Positions 54,522 through 64,000 of a stretch of DNA of 64,000 bases are shown piece by piece. Under the pieces are notes generated by a model. That model did not search any database and was not told where the DNA came from. It worked only from the letters and a program-made list of their open reading frames with translations. Every line of letters begins with the position of its first letter. Within the stretch, counting starts at the first letter, position 1. This DNA is from Streptomyces netropsis (GTDB taxonomy: Bacteria > Actinomycetota > Actinomycetes > Streptomycetales > Streptomycetaceae), in contig NZ_JACHJG010000001.1 in the NCBI RefSeq assembly GCF_014203545.1, positions 310,001 to 374,000 of the forward strand. The letters are read 5' to 3'. The position numbers and the translations under genes are program-made.

Positions 54522-55460
54522 ATGACGACTCGCTCACGTATCGCGATGCCTGTGGTGCCTTCTCCGTCCGCCGTCTCTGCCGCTTCCGTCTCCGTCTCCG
54601 CCGGGCCTGTCGGCAGTCCCGCTCCCGCGCCGCACGAGCGGGCGGTGGCGCTGTTCGGCGGGGCCGGGTCCGTGTCCGACGGTGGGGACGGGCCGGCCGG
54701 GGCGCGGCCTCCGGGGCACGGCAGCCCGGATCCGCCCGATTCCGCCCGGCGGCGGGCCGGTTGGCGCGCCGCCGTGGGGGAGCGGATGCCGATGTGGGTG
54801 CAACTGCGGTGCGGCATCGAGCCCAGGACCCTCGCCGCGCTGACGGTCGTCCTGATCGCCGCGAGCGTCTTCGCCGCGTATCACTTCTGGACGGGGCGCC
54901 CGCAGACCGTGCGGGCACCCGCCCGTGAGATGCCCGCCGCGATGGCGGCCCCGACCGCGGCGGCGGTGCCGACGGCCGTGCCCGCGGCCACAGCGAGCGT
55001 CCGCCCCGGCGGCGTCGTGGTGGTGGACGTGGCGGGCAAGGTGCGCAGGCCCGGCATCCAGCGCCTGCCACCCGGATCGAGGGTCGTCGACGCGCTGAAC
55101 GCGGCGGGCGGATCCCGGCCGGGGACGGACACCACCGGCCTCAACCGGGCACGCGTGCTCACGGACGGCGAACAGATCGTGGTCGGTGCCCCCGCGAGCG
55201 CGCCGGCGGCCGGGGCGGCGGGAAACGCGGGCGGTCCGGGCGCGCCGAGCGGTTCAGGGAGCCCCAGCGGCCCGATCAGCCTCAACGCCGCCACGGTCGA
55301 CCAGCTCGACACCCTCCCGGGCGTGGGCCCCGTCCTCGCCCAGCACATCATCGACTACCGCACCCGGCACGGCGGCTTCCGCTCCGTCGACGAACTGCGT
55401 CAGGTCAACGGCATCGGCGACCGCCGTTTCACCGACCTCCGCCCCCTGGTCCAGCCGTGA
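54522..55460 (+). CDS. comEA: ComEA-like DNA-binding protein
   Basis: A 312-aa protein with a long Ser/Pro/Ala/Gly-rich cytoplasmic part, one transmembrane helix (about 105-123, LAALTVVLIAASVFAAYHF) and an SLBB-type domain (VVVDVAGKVRRPGIQRLPPG). A helix-hairpin-helix module closes it (ISLNAATVDQLDTLPGVGPVLAQHIIDYR). ComEA binds double-stranded DNA at the cell surface for uptake. The long N-terminal part is unusual; ATG 54546 is an alternative start. Its stop overlaps the comEC GTG, so the two are coupled. Natural competence is not established in most streptomycetes. Confidence 0.92.
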   Translation: MTTRSRIAMPVVPSPSAVSAASVSVSAGPVGSPAPAPHERAVALFGGAGSVSDGGDGPAGARPPGHGSPDPPDSARRRAGWRAAVGERMPMWVQLRCGIEPRTLAALTVVLIAASVFAAYHFWTGRPQTVRAPAREMPAAMAAPTAAAVPTAVPAATASVRPGGVVVVDVAGKVRRPGIQRLPPGSRVVDALNAAGGSRPGTDTTGLNRARVLTDGEQIVVGAPASAPAAGAAGNAGGPGAPSGSGSPSGPISLNAATVDQLDTLPGVGPVLAQHIIDYRTRHGGFRSVDELRQVNGIGDRRFTDLRPLVQP

Positions 55461-58096
55461 GCCCGTCGGCCCGCCACGGCCCGGGAGCGGCCTCCGTGGC
55501 GGCGGGGCCCGGCGACACGCCTGGAGCGCCTCCGCGGGCCCGGACGGCCGCCTTGCCCGGCGCACCCACCGGCTCCGGCGGCGATCCGGCCCGGGGCGCA
55601 CCGCCCCGGGCGTCTCGCCCCCGGGCCTCTCGTTCCCGGACCACCGGGCAGGCCCCTTCCCCTGCCGCCGGGCAAGCCCGTGCCCGTCCGGACGGCCCCG
55701 CCGATCTGCGGCTGATGGTGCCCGCGCTCGCGGCGTGGGTGGCTGCGGCAGGGGCGTTGACGGCGGACGGGAGCGTGGTCGCCGTCGCCTGTGCGACGGC
55801 GGTGGTGGCCGCAGGGGTACTGGTGGCCGTGGCGCGGCGACGGACGGCCGCACGCGTGGGGACGGCGGTCGCGGTGGCGGCCGTACTGCTGTGTGCCGCC
55901 GCCGGCGCCGCGGCGGCCGCCCTGCGGGCTGCCGATACGCACCGGGGGCCGCTGCCGGAGCTGGCGCGGCGGTACGGGGAGGCCACCGTCGAGCTGACGG
56001 TCGGCACCGATCCCCGGCCCGTCCGTCCGCATGTGCGCGGAGCGGCCCGCACCACACCCGCCGTCGTGTTCGAGGCCGAAGCGGACCGCGTCGTCACCCC
56101 GCACGGCACGGTGGCCACCCGCACGCCCGTCCTGCTGATCGCCCCGCGCTCCTGGCTCGGGCTGCTGCCGTCGACCCGGCTCAAGGCCGACGGGAGACTC
56201 GCCCCGCCCGCCCGGGAGGGCGACCGTGTCGGCGCCGTGCTCCGCGTCGGAGGCCACCGGCCCCCGCAGGTCGTCGCACCCCCCTCCACGCTCCAGGTCG
56301 CCGCCGCCCGGCTGCGGTCGGGCCTGCGCAAGGCCACGGACGGACTCGGGCCGGACGCCCGGGCGCTGCTCCCCGGACTGGTCGTCGGCGACACCGCCCG
56401 CATTCCGCCCGATCTCGAGGACGCCTTCCGGGCCACCGACCTGACGCACCTTCTCGCCGTCTCCGGCAGCAACCTCACGATCCTGCTGGTCGTGCTGATC
56501 GGACCGCCGTACCTGGCCACCCGCGCCGAGCGCCGTGGGCTCGCCGCCCGGCTCGGGGTGCCGCTGCGGCTCACAGCGCTGCTGGGCGGCGTGCTCGTGC
56601 TCGGGTTCGTCATCGTCTGCCGCCCCGAGCCGAGCGTGCTGCGAGCCGCCGCGTGCGGGCTGATCACGCTGTTGGCGATCGGGACGGGCCGGCGCCGCAG
56701 CCTGCTGCCCGCGCTGGCGGCGGCCGTGCTGCTGCTCGTCCTCTACGACCCGTGGCTGGCCCGCAGCTACGGCTTCCTGCTCTCCGTCCTGGCCACCGGG
56801 GCCCTCCTGACCCTCGCTCCCCGCTGGGGCGACGCGCTGCGGCGACGGGGCGTGCCGGCCCGTGTCGCGGAGGTCCTCGCGGCGGCAGCGGCCGCGCAGG
56901 CCGTGTGCGCGCCCGTGATCGCCGTGCTGGCGGCACGCGTCAGCCTGGTGGCCGTCCCCTGCAATCTCCTGGCCGAGCCGGCCGTCGCGCCCGCCACCGT
57001 CCTCGGCTTCGCCGCACTCGCCGTGACCCCGCTCGCGCCGCCCGTCGCCGAGGGGCTCGCGCAGGTCGCCGGCTGGCCCGCGTCCTGGATCGCGACGGTG
57101 GCCCGCACCGGGGCGGAACTGCCCGGCGCGGAGCTCGGCTGGCCGGGCGGGTGGCCGGGCGGCCTGGCGCTGGCCGCGGCCACCGCCGTCGCCGCGCTCG
57201 CCGCCCGCAGGCTGATCCGCCGCCCCTGGGCGTGCGCGGGCTGCGCCCTGCTCCTGCTGGTCGCCGTCGTCCGCCCGGCCCCGCTGACCCGGGTCGTCAC
57301 CGGCTGGCCGCCGCCCGACTGGCGGCTGGTGGCCTGTGACGTGGGCCAAGGGGACGCCTTGGTCCTCGCCGCGGGCAGCGGCACCGCCCTCGTCGTGGAC
57401 GCCGGGCCCGAGCCACGGGCCGTCGACCACTGCCTGCGCGCGCTGGGCGTCGACAAGGTGCCGCTCCTGTTGCTGACCCACTATCACGCCGACCACGTCG
57501 ACGGGCTGCCCGGCGTGCTGCGTGGCCGCGCGGTCGGCGTGATCCAGGCGACGCCGTTGGCCGAGCCGCCGGGCCAGGCCGCGTTCGTGCGCCGCGAGGC
57601 CGGGCGGGCGGGGGTCCCCGTCGTCGCCGCGGCGCCGGGGGAGCGGCGCCGCCTGGGAGACCTGTCGTGGGAAGTGCTGTGGCCACCGCCCCGGGGCACG
57701 TCCTTCGTGGCGGAGGAGGGACCCAACGACGCCAGCGTCACCCTCCTCGTACGCACCGCCGGGCTCACCCTCCTGCTGCTCGGTGACCTCGAACCACCCG
57801 CTCAGCGGGCCCTGGCGGAAGCCCACCCTGACCTGCCACCGGTGGACGTCCTCAAGGTCGCGCACCACGGATCCGCCTACCAGGACCCGCAGTTGATACG
57901 CGGCCTCCACCCACGGCTGGCGCTGATCTCGGCGGGCGCCGACAACCCGTACGGCCATCCCTCGCCTCGCACGGTCGAAGCCCTCCGCTCCCAGGGCGCG
58001 GTGGTTCTGCGGACCGACACCGACGGCCCGGTCGCGGTGACCGGCGCGGCCACCGCCGTCGGAGGGGGAAAGGCGAGGTCGGCGGGGCGGAGATGA
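55457..58096 (+). CDS. comEC: ComEC/Rec2 DNA-uptake channel-like protein
   Basis: An 879-aa polytopic protein. A Pro/Ala-rich cytoplasmic start is followed by two helices, an OB-like outside domain, and the Competence domain of about eight helices, with LTHLLAVSGSNLTIL and LRAAACGLITLLAIG. A C-terminal metallo-beta-lactamase domain carries DVGQGDALVL, LTHYHADHVDGLPG and KVAHHGS. It forms the membrane channel and nuclease for single-stranded DNA entry in competent bacteria. GTG 55457 overlaps the comEA stop by 4 bp. All expected domains are intact. Confidence 0.94.
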   Translation: MSPSARHGPGAASVAAGPGDTPGAPPRARTAALPGAPTGSGGDPARGAPPRASRPRASRSRTTGQAPSPAAGQARARPDGPADLRLMVPALAAWVAAAGALTADGSVVAVACATAVVAAGVLVAVARRRTAARVGTAVAVAAVLLCAAAGAAAAALRAADTHRGPLPELARRYGEATVELTVGTDPRPVRPHVRGAARTTPAVVFEAEADRVVTPHGTVATRTPVLLIAPRSWLGLLPSTRLKADGRLAPPAREGDRVGAVLRVGGHRPPQVVAPPSTLQVAAARLRSGLRKATDGLGPDARALLPGLVVGDTARIPPDLEDAFRATDLTHLLAVSGSNLTILLVVLIGPPYLATRAERRGLAARLGVPLRLTALLGGVLVLGFVIVCRPEPSVLRAAACGLITLLAIGTGRRRSLLPALAAAVLLLVLYDPWLARSYGFLLSVLATGALLTLAPRWGDALRRRGVPARVAEVLAAAAAAQAVCAPVIAVLAARVSLVAVPCNLLAEPAVAPATVLGFAALAVTPLAPPVAEGLAQVAGWPASWIATVARTGAELPGAELGWPGGWPGGLALAAATAVAALAARRLIRRPWACAGCALLLLVAVVRPAPLTRVVTGWPPPDWRLVACDVGQGDALVLAAGSGTALVVDAGPEPRAVDHCLRALGVDKVPLLLLTHYHADHVDGLPGVLRGRAVGVIQATPLAEPPGQAAFVRREAGRAGVPVVAAAPGERRRLGDLSWEVLWPPPRGTSFVAEEGPNDASVTLLVRTAGLTLLLLGDLEPPAQRALAEAHPDLPPVDVLKVAHHGSAYQDPQLIRGLHPRLALISAGADNPYGHPSPRTVEALRSQGAVVLRTDTDGPVAVTGAATAVGGGKARSAGRR

Positions 58097-58179
58097 CCCG
58101 AAGACCCAGTGGGGGGACTCCGTCGGACGTAGGTCTGTGGGCTGATGCCACATCAGCTCGCATGAGGCATAACTGATCC

Positions 58180-58959
58180 ATGGATGCGATCAACACCGAT
58201 GCCTATCTCCGCCGGATCGACGCGACCCGGCCCACCGCCCCCGACGCGGACGCCCTCCGTGACCTGTGCCTGCGTCACCTGAGAGCGGTGCCCTTCGAAA
58301 ACCTGTCCATTCATCTCGGTGAGGAGATCGTGCTCGACGGCAAGGCTCTCGTCGACAAGATCGTGCACGGTCGGCGGGGCGGCTTCTGTTACGAACTCAA
58401 CGGCGCCTTCGCCGAGCTGCTGACCGCGCTCGGCTACCCCGTGACGCTGCTCGCCGGGCGGGTCATGGGGGAGGAGGGGCTCGGCGTGCCGTACGACCAC
58501 CTGGTGCTGCGCGTCGAGACGCCCGAGCCCTGGCTGGTCGACGTCGGGTTCGGCCGGAACAGCCACCACCCCCTGAGCCTCACCGAGCGGGGCGACCAGA
58601 GCGACCCGGGAGGGGTGTTCCGGATCGCCGAGACCGAGGAAGGAGACCTCGACGTCTTCCAGGGCGACGTGCTGATCTACCGGATAGATCAGCGCCCCCG
58701 GCAGCTCACCGAGTTCGAGTGCGCCTGCTGGTGGCACCGCACCTCGCCGAAGTCCCACTTCACCCGGAACCTGGTGTGCTCCCGGCTCACCGAGAACGGC
58801 CGGGTCACGATCAGCGACCGTACGCTCGTGATCACCGGTGCCTCGGGCAGGCGGGACCGGACGCTGGCCGAGGACGAGATCCTGCCCGCCTACCGGACGC
58901 ACTTCGGCATCGACCTGGACCGGGTGCCCGAAGTCCGCGCCACCCCGTCGGCCCGGTAG
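58180..58959 (+). CDS. Arylamine N-acetyltransferase
   Basis: A 259-aa acetyl-CoA-dependent enzyme with the NAT triad: Cys70 in RRGGFCYELN, His107 in YDHLVL and Asp121 in VDVGFG. The N-terminal helix bundle and PFENLSIHLG segment match. Length is slightly below the usual 270-280. ATG 58180 has only a weak GAGG upstream. It may acetylate arylamines or hydrazines, or a secondary-metabolite intermediate; the adjacent genes do not point to a pathway. Confidence 0.93.
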   Translation: MDAINTDAYLRRIDATRPTAPDADALRDLCLRHLRAVPFENLSIHLGEEIVLDGKALVDKIVHGRRGGFCYELNGAFAELLTALGYPVTLLAGRVMGEEGLGVPYDHLVLRVETPEPWLVDVGFGRNSHHPLSLTERGDQSDPGGVFRIAETEEGDLDVFQGDVLIYRIDQRPRQLTEFECACWWHRTSPKSHFTRNLVCSRLTENGRVTISDRTLVITGASGRRDRTLAEDEILPAYRTHFGIDLDRVPEVRATPSAR

Positions 58960-59007
58960 GCCCGAAGCGGCGAGGACCGCCGCGCCCGGAAGACCGCCAC
59001 CCCGCCG

Positions 59008-59301
59008 CTACTCCGCTTCGAGCCAGCCCTCGTACTCCTCGGCGAGCGCGCGCAGTGCGGCGGGGTCCAGGGCGCCGCGCGGGTCGTCGACGACGACGAC
59101 CCACTGGGCGTCCTCGGCGTCGTCCTCCCCGGCGAGGGCGTCGCGCACGAGTGGGGGCTCCTCCGTCAGACCGAACCGCTGCACGGCTTCGACGGCCACC
59201 TCCTCGGCGGCGTCGCGGTCGGGGAGCACCAGCAGGTGCCGGACGGGATCGGAGGCTTGGAAAGAGATGGGAGTGCTGCTCACCCGCCCATTGTGCGTCA
59301 T
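59008..59301 (-). CDS. Small acidic protein of unknown function
   Basis: A 97-aa soluble protein from ATG 59301; GTG at 59283 (MSSTPISF) is possible. It has VRHLLVLPDRDAAEEVAVEAVQRFGL, then an Asp/Glu-rich loop and QWVVVVDDP, ending in an acidic helix (EEYEGWLEAE). The alternation suggests an alpha/beta ferredoxin-like fold, as in small conserved actinobacterial proteins. It is divergent from holA with about 50 nt between starts. No function assigned. Confidence 0.72.
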   Translation of the reverse strand: MTHNGRVSSTPISFQASDPVRHLLVLPDRDAAEEVAVEAVQRFGLTEEPPLVRDALAGEDDAEDAQWVVVVDDPRGALDPAALRALAEEYEGWLEAE

Positions 59302-59354
59302 ATCCGGTCCGCCGCACGGGGAGCGTGTCAGTGGCGCGTGGGATGCTGGACGCG

Positions 59355-60341
59355 ATGGCCAGGAAGACTGCAACCGACGACCCGCTCGCTCCCCTCACGA
59401 TCGCCGTGGGCCAGGAGGATCTGCTCCTCGACCGCGCGGTGCGGGAGGTGGTGACGGCGGCCCGCGCCGCCGACGCGGACACCGATGTGCGCGACCTCAT
59501 GCCCGACGCGCTCCAGCCCGGCACGCTCGCCCAGCTGACCAGCCCGTCGCTGTTCGCCGAGCGCAAGGTCGTGATCGTGCGCAACGCCCACGACCTGTCG
59601 GCGGACACGATCAAGGACGTGAAGAATTACCTCGGCTCGCCCGCCGAGGAGATCACCCTGGTCCTCCTGCACGCCGGTGGCGCCAAGGGCAAGGGCCTGC
59701 TGGACGCGGCGCGCAAGGCGGGGGCCCGGGAGGTCGCCTGCCCGAAGATGACCAAGCCGGCGGACCGGCTGGCGTTCGTCCGGTCGGAGTTCCGGGTGAC
59801 GGGCCGCTCCGCGACGCCCGAGGCCTGCCAGTCCCTGGTGGATGCGATCGGCAGCGATCTGCGCGAGCTGGCGAGCGCCTGCGCGCAGCTCGTCGCCGAC
59901 ATCGAGGGCACCATCGACGAGGCCGTCGTCGCCCGCTACTACACGGGCCGCGCCGAGGCCTCCAGCTTCACCGTCGCCGACCGCGCCGTGGAGGGCCGGG
60001 CGGCCGAGGCGCTGGAGGCACTGCGCTGGGCGATGTCGACCGGCGTCGCCCCGGTGCTGATCACGAGCGCGCTCGCCCAGGGCGTGCGGTCGATCGGCAA
60101 GCTGGCCTCCGCCCCGCGCGGTGCCCGCCCCGCCGATCTGGCCCGTGAGCTGGGCATGCCGCCGTGGAAGATCGACCGGGTGCGGCAGCAGATGCGCGGC
60201 TGGTCGGCGGACGGCGTCGCGGCGGCCCTGACCGCCGTCGCCGAGGCCGACGCGGGCGTCAAGGGCGGCGGTGACGATCCGGAGTACGCGCTGGAGAAGG
60301 CCGTCGTGGCCGTCGCCCGAGCGGCCCGCAGCCGTTCGTAG
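59355..60341 (+). CDS. holA: DNA polymerase III delta subunit
   Basis: A 328-aa clamp-loader subunit from ATG 59355 (MARKTATDDPLAPLTIAVGQED); ATG 59343 would add four residues. Features of the delta family: LLDRAVREVV, SPSLFAERKVVIVRNA, LVLLHAGGAKGKGLLDA, GSDLRELASACAQL and the collar-domain helices near the end (HALF-like ALRWAMSTGVAPVLI). It opens the beta clamp. In bacteria holA often precedes rpsT, as here, where the two are convergent. Confidence 0.94.
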   Translation: MARKTATDDPLAPLTIAVGQEDLLLDRAVREVVTAARAADADTDVRDLMPDALQPGTLAQLTSPSLFAERKVVIVRNAHDLSADTIKDVKNYLGSPAEEITLVLLHAGGAKGKGLLDAARKAGAREVACPKMTKPADRLAFVRSEFRVTGRSATPEACQSLVDAIGSDLRELASACAQLVADIEGTIDEAVVARYYTGRAEASSFTVADRAVEGRAAEALEALRWAMSTGVAPVLITSALAQGVRSIGKLASAPRGARPADLARELGMPPWKIDRVRQQMRGWSADGVAAALTAVAEADAGVKGGGDDPEYALEKAVVAVARAARSRS

Positions 60342-60426
60342 CCTTGCGGCAGCCTTCGTGGCCTTGCGGCAGCCCCGCGGCGGTTCGTAGCCCTGCGGCC
60401 GTTCGACACGGGGTGGACCTGCGATC

Positions 60427-60690
60427 GGCCGGCCGTCGGTCGGCGGCGGTACAGGCCGTTGTCACCCGGTAGCCCCGCAGCGGGTCGCCCTTCCGGTCCA
60501 CGGGTTCACCGGATCAGTTCGTCCGGCCATCGGCAGACCCCGGCCGGCCGTCGGTCGGCAGCGATACGGGCCCGTCGTCCCTCGGTACCCCCGCAGCGGG
60601 TCGTCCCCCGGTTCACGGGTTCATCCATCCGGCCATCGACAGACCCGGCCGGCCGCCGGTCGGCAGCGATACGGGTCCCTCGTCACCCAG
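60427..60690. repeat. Imperfect long tandem repeat, period about 105-115 bp
   Basis: GGCCGGCCGTCGGTCGGC begins copies at 60427 and 60542, and a one-base variant begins a partial copy at 60647. Within each copy, CCCGCAGCGGGTCG, then GGTTCACGGG or GGTCCACGGG, then TCCGGCCATCG recur in the same order. About 2.4 copies are present. Confidence 0.85.
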
Positions 60691-60780
60691 CGGAGCGTCC
60701 CGCACCTGCCAGGGACCGGCCCGACCAACCCGGGCCGGTCGCCCGTTACCCCGAACGGCCCTCACCCAGCCCCGAACGGC

Positions 60781-60826
60781 CGAAGGCCCCGTGCCGCCCT
60801 GGGGAAGGGCAGGCACGGGGCCTTCG
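60781..60826 (-). terminator. Terminator hairpin downstream of rpsT
   Basis: A perfect 15-bp stem (60781-60795 with 60812-60826) encloses a second 5-bp stem (60796-60800 with 60806-60810). It lies 168 nt after the rpsT stop. Confidence 0.7.
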
Positions 60827-60994
60827 ATATCGAACCGTCGAGCCGTGAGGCTCAGTGCGCCGCACCCGCGTGGCGAACGCAGGCCGCGTGCGGCGCGCAT
60901 CGCAGCCTGGCTGCGATGGGGTGCCGGGACGGCGCGGTAGAGAGGGTCCGCGGAGTCCGTACCGACGGGGTGGGGCTCACGCCCCGGAATGGCT

Positions 60995-61261
60995 TCAGGC
61001 CTTGAGGGCAGCAGCCTGCTTGGCCAGCGCCGACTTCTTGTTGGCGGCGGCGTTCTTGTGCAGGACACCCTTGCTGGCGGCCTTGTCGAGCTTCTTGCCG
61101 GCCGCGGCAACCGCGGCGGTGGCCTTCTCGACGTCGCCGGCGAGCAGGGCCTCACGGGCCGCGCGGACAGCGGTCTTGACCGAGGACTTGACGGCCTTGT
61201 TGCGCAGGCGCGCCTTCTCGTTGGTCTTGTTCCGCTTGATCTGGGACTTGATGTTCGCCAC
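60995..61261 (-). CDS. rpsT: 30S ribosomal protein bS20
   Basis: An 88-aa, very basic, all-helical protein starting [21 protein letters not shown] and ending [15 protein letters not shown], as in bS20. It binds 16S rRNA helix 44. ATG 61261 has AAAGGCTC upstream. It is divergent from lepA with about 200 nt between. Confidence 0.97.
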   Translation of the reverse strand: MANIKSQIKRNKTNEKARLRNKAVKSSVKTAVRAAREALLAGDVEKATAAVAAAGKKLDKAASKGVLHKNAAANKKSALAKQAAALKA

Positions 61262-61403
61262 GAAAGAGCCTTTTCAGCTTCGTCGGATTTCGATGAGCAC
61301 CCCGGCCCGAGAGGGCACGAGGCACAGTGGACCAGGCTACCAGCAGCCACGACGGGCTCCCAAACCGGACCGAGGTCGCCGGTCATGGGACGATGGGGGG
61401 ACG

Positions 61404-61409
61404 TATAAA
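61404..61409 (+). promoter_or_regulatory. -10 element of lepA
   Basis: TATAAA is the most AT-rich hexamer in the rpsT-lepA gap and would start transcription near 61417, about 48 nt before the GTG. Confidence 0.35.
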
Positions 61410-61464
61410 CCGCGACTCCCGCCGAGACCGCGTTCAAACGCCGAAGTCACCGAATGGACCTTGC

Positions 61465-63336
<1,872 letters not shown>

Positions 63337-63384
63337 CCTCCGCGTGAACGGGAAGTAGCCGCGGCGGCTCCCGCCGCCCGGCCG

Positions 63385-63421
63385 AAAGGCGCCCGCCCCC
63401 TCGGGGGGACGGGCGCCTTTT
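63385..63421 (+). terminator. lepA terminator
   Basis: A long stem (about 63385-63400 with 63403-63420, one bulge) of the type AAAGGCGCCCG...CGGGCGCCTTT, ending in TTTT. Confidence 0.85.
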
Positions 63422-63511
63422 CGTGCGTCCGCGCCCCGGTACGGTCCGGAACCCGCGCCCGATTCGGACCGGAAAAGGGCTGCTCCGGAGTGGTGTGTGC
63501 ATATGACACTC

Positions 63512-63580
63512 ACCACTGTGGTCACAGCTTGAACCCGTCGTCCACAGCCCCTTACGTGGTGACGGTGCGGGCTCTACTCT
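63512..63580 (+). promoter_or_regulatory. Promoter and possible operator of acyl-CoA synthetase gene
   Basis: TTACGT (63552-63557), a 17-nt spacer and TACTCT (63575-63580) form a candidate promoter. Upstream, ACCAC-T-GTGGT (63512-63522) is a perfect odd palindrome overlapping CTGTG-GT-CACAG (63516-63527), a plausible repressor or activator site. Nothing else was seen in 63422-63643. Confidence 0.35.
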
Positions 63581-63643
63581 GATCACAGTTTGGAAGGTTA
63601 CTCACGAGTCACCACAGCGAAGTGCGGGCCCCCGGAGGATGCC

Positions 63644-64000
63644 GTGACCGAGACACAGACTTTGATCGAGAGCCGGCCGCCCTCCGTGGCGACCCTCTTC
63701 CTCGACCGTGTCGGGGCGACCCCGGACGCGGAGGCGTACCGCTACCCGGTGCCCGCCGCCTCCGGCGAGGGTCCCGACACCTGGGCCTCGCTCACCTGGG
63801 GCGGCGCGGCCGAGCGGGTCTTCGCCATCGCCGCCGGCCTCCTTGACCTCGGGGTGCGCCCCGAGGAGCGGGTCGCGCTCGCCTGTTCCACCCGGGTGGA
63901 GTGGATCCTGGCCGACCTCGGCGTGCTCTGCGCCGGCACCGCGACCACCACGATCTACCCCAGCACCAACGTCGACGAGACGGCCTTCATCCTCTCCGAC
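63644..64000 (+). CDS. AMP-forming acyl-CoA synthetase, N-terminal part
   Basis: The gene runs off the right edge; 119 residues are visible from GTG 63644, which has GGAGGA just upstream. The sequence SVATLFLDRVGATPDAEAYR, then TWASLTWGGAAERVFAIAAGLLDLGVRPEERVAL and CAGTATTTIYPSTNVDETAFILSD match the start of the long-chain fatty acid-CoA ligase type of ANL enzyme. The AMP-binding P-loop lies beyond the window, so substrate class is inferred from the N-terminus only. Confidence 0.88.
   Translation, partial: MTETQTLIESRPPSVATLFLDRVGATPDAEAYRYPVPAASGEGPDTWASLTWGGAAERVFAIAAGLLDLGVRPEERVALACSTRVEWILADLGVLCAGTATTTIYPSTNVDETAFILSD

Larger units (their letters stand above)
60342..60994. other. Gene-poor 650-nt region between holA and rpsT
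   Basis: No supported gene. It begins with short repeats of GCCTTGCGGCAGCC (60343-60375), then the long tandem repeat at 60427-60690, then the rpsT terminator hairpin. An ORF at 60459-60848 consists of repeat-derived residues (GRRSAAIR repeated) and has no start signals, so I do not call it. Confidence 0.7.

Noticed and set aside
60459..60848. 129-codon plus-strand frame in the holA-rpsT gap
   Set aside because: Product is made of tandem-repeat translation (GRRSAAIR twice) without ribosome-binding site or family match.

Overview
The window is chromosomal DNA of a Streptomyces-type actinomycete. GC is very high with strong third-position bias. Many genes use GTG starts, many start codons sit 6-8 nt after a TANNNT -10 hexamer (leaderless pattern), and the conserved backbone runs clpX - valS - folC - ndk - mreBCD - mrdA - rodA - rne - rplU - rpmA - obgE - proB - proA - nadD - rsfS - leuS - comEA - comEC - holA - rpsT - lepA. 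No insertion sequence, prophage or CRISPR array was seen. The long ORFs lying antisense to the housekeeping genes are GC-frame shadows and are left out.

1-12.1 kb: the end of clpX and a small secreted four-Cys protein, then three tandem paralogues of a membrane-anchored protein family (745-3370, minus strand), then valS. Between valS and folC lies a five-gene minus-strand block: histidine kinase, response regulator, WecB-type UDP-GlcNAc 2-epimerase, processive-type GT2 glycosyltransferase and a polytopic GT-C-like protein. It looks like an inserted, two-component-controlled glycan locus. Its last gene reads through the valS terminator.

12.3-34.8 kb: folC, a DUF4233 membrane protein and ndk; the cell-wall/spore-wall cluster mreB-mreC-mreD-mrdA-rodA; a CYTH-CHAD protein; a radical SAM protein with its partner; a very large RNase E/G with repeat-rich arms; rplU-rpmA-obgE; and a membrane-linked CDP-glycerol glycerophosphotransferase-like protein.

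35-46 kb: proB and proA, two membrane proteins sharing an SVVFDE-type N-terminal motif, an M48 protease, two unlisted small single-pass membrane proteins (56 and 53 aa), then nadD - LCP-like protein - rsfS - histidine phosphatase. The LCP-like protein lacks the catalytic residues of its family. The phosphatase appears to start at CTG overlapping the rsfS stop.

46-54 kb: two identical tRNA-Ala(GGC) genes flank a zinc-ribbon-like protein and a GT87-like protein. A decayed NuoF-like gene follows next to a b-type cytochrome-like membrane protein. leuS has a classical attenuator: a 12-residue leader peptide with three consecutive Leu codons, followed by a hairpin and a terminator.

54-64 kb: comEA-comEC, an arylamine N-acetyltransferase, holA, rpsT, lepA and the start of an acyl-CoA synthetase. 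The 650-nt gap between holA and rpsT carries an imperfect ~105-115 bp tandem repeat and no convincing gene.

In function the window is mostly translation (valS, leuS, rplU, rpmA, rpsT, lepA, obgE, rsfS, rne) interleaved with cell-envelope construction (mre cluster, CDP-glycerol transferase, LCP-like protein, glycosyltransferases). The least understood parts are the triplicated membrane family, the inserted glycan block, the degenerate LCP protein and the small membrane proteins near nadD.
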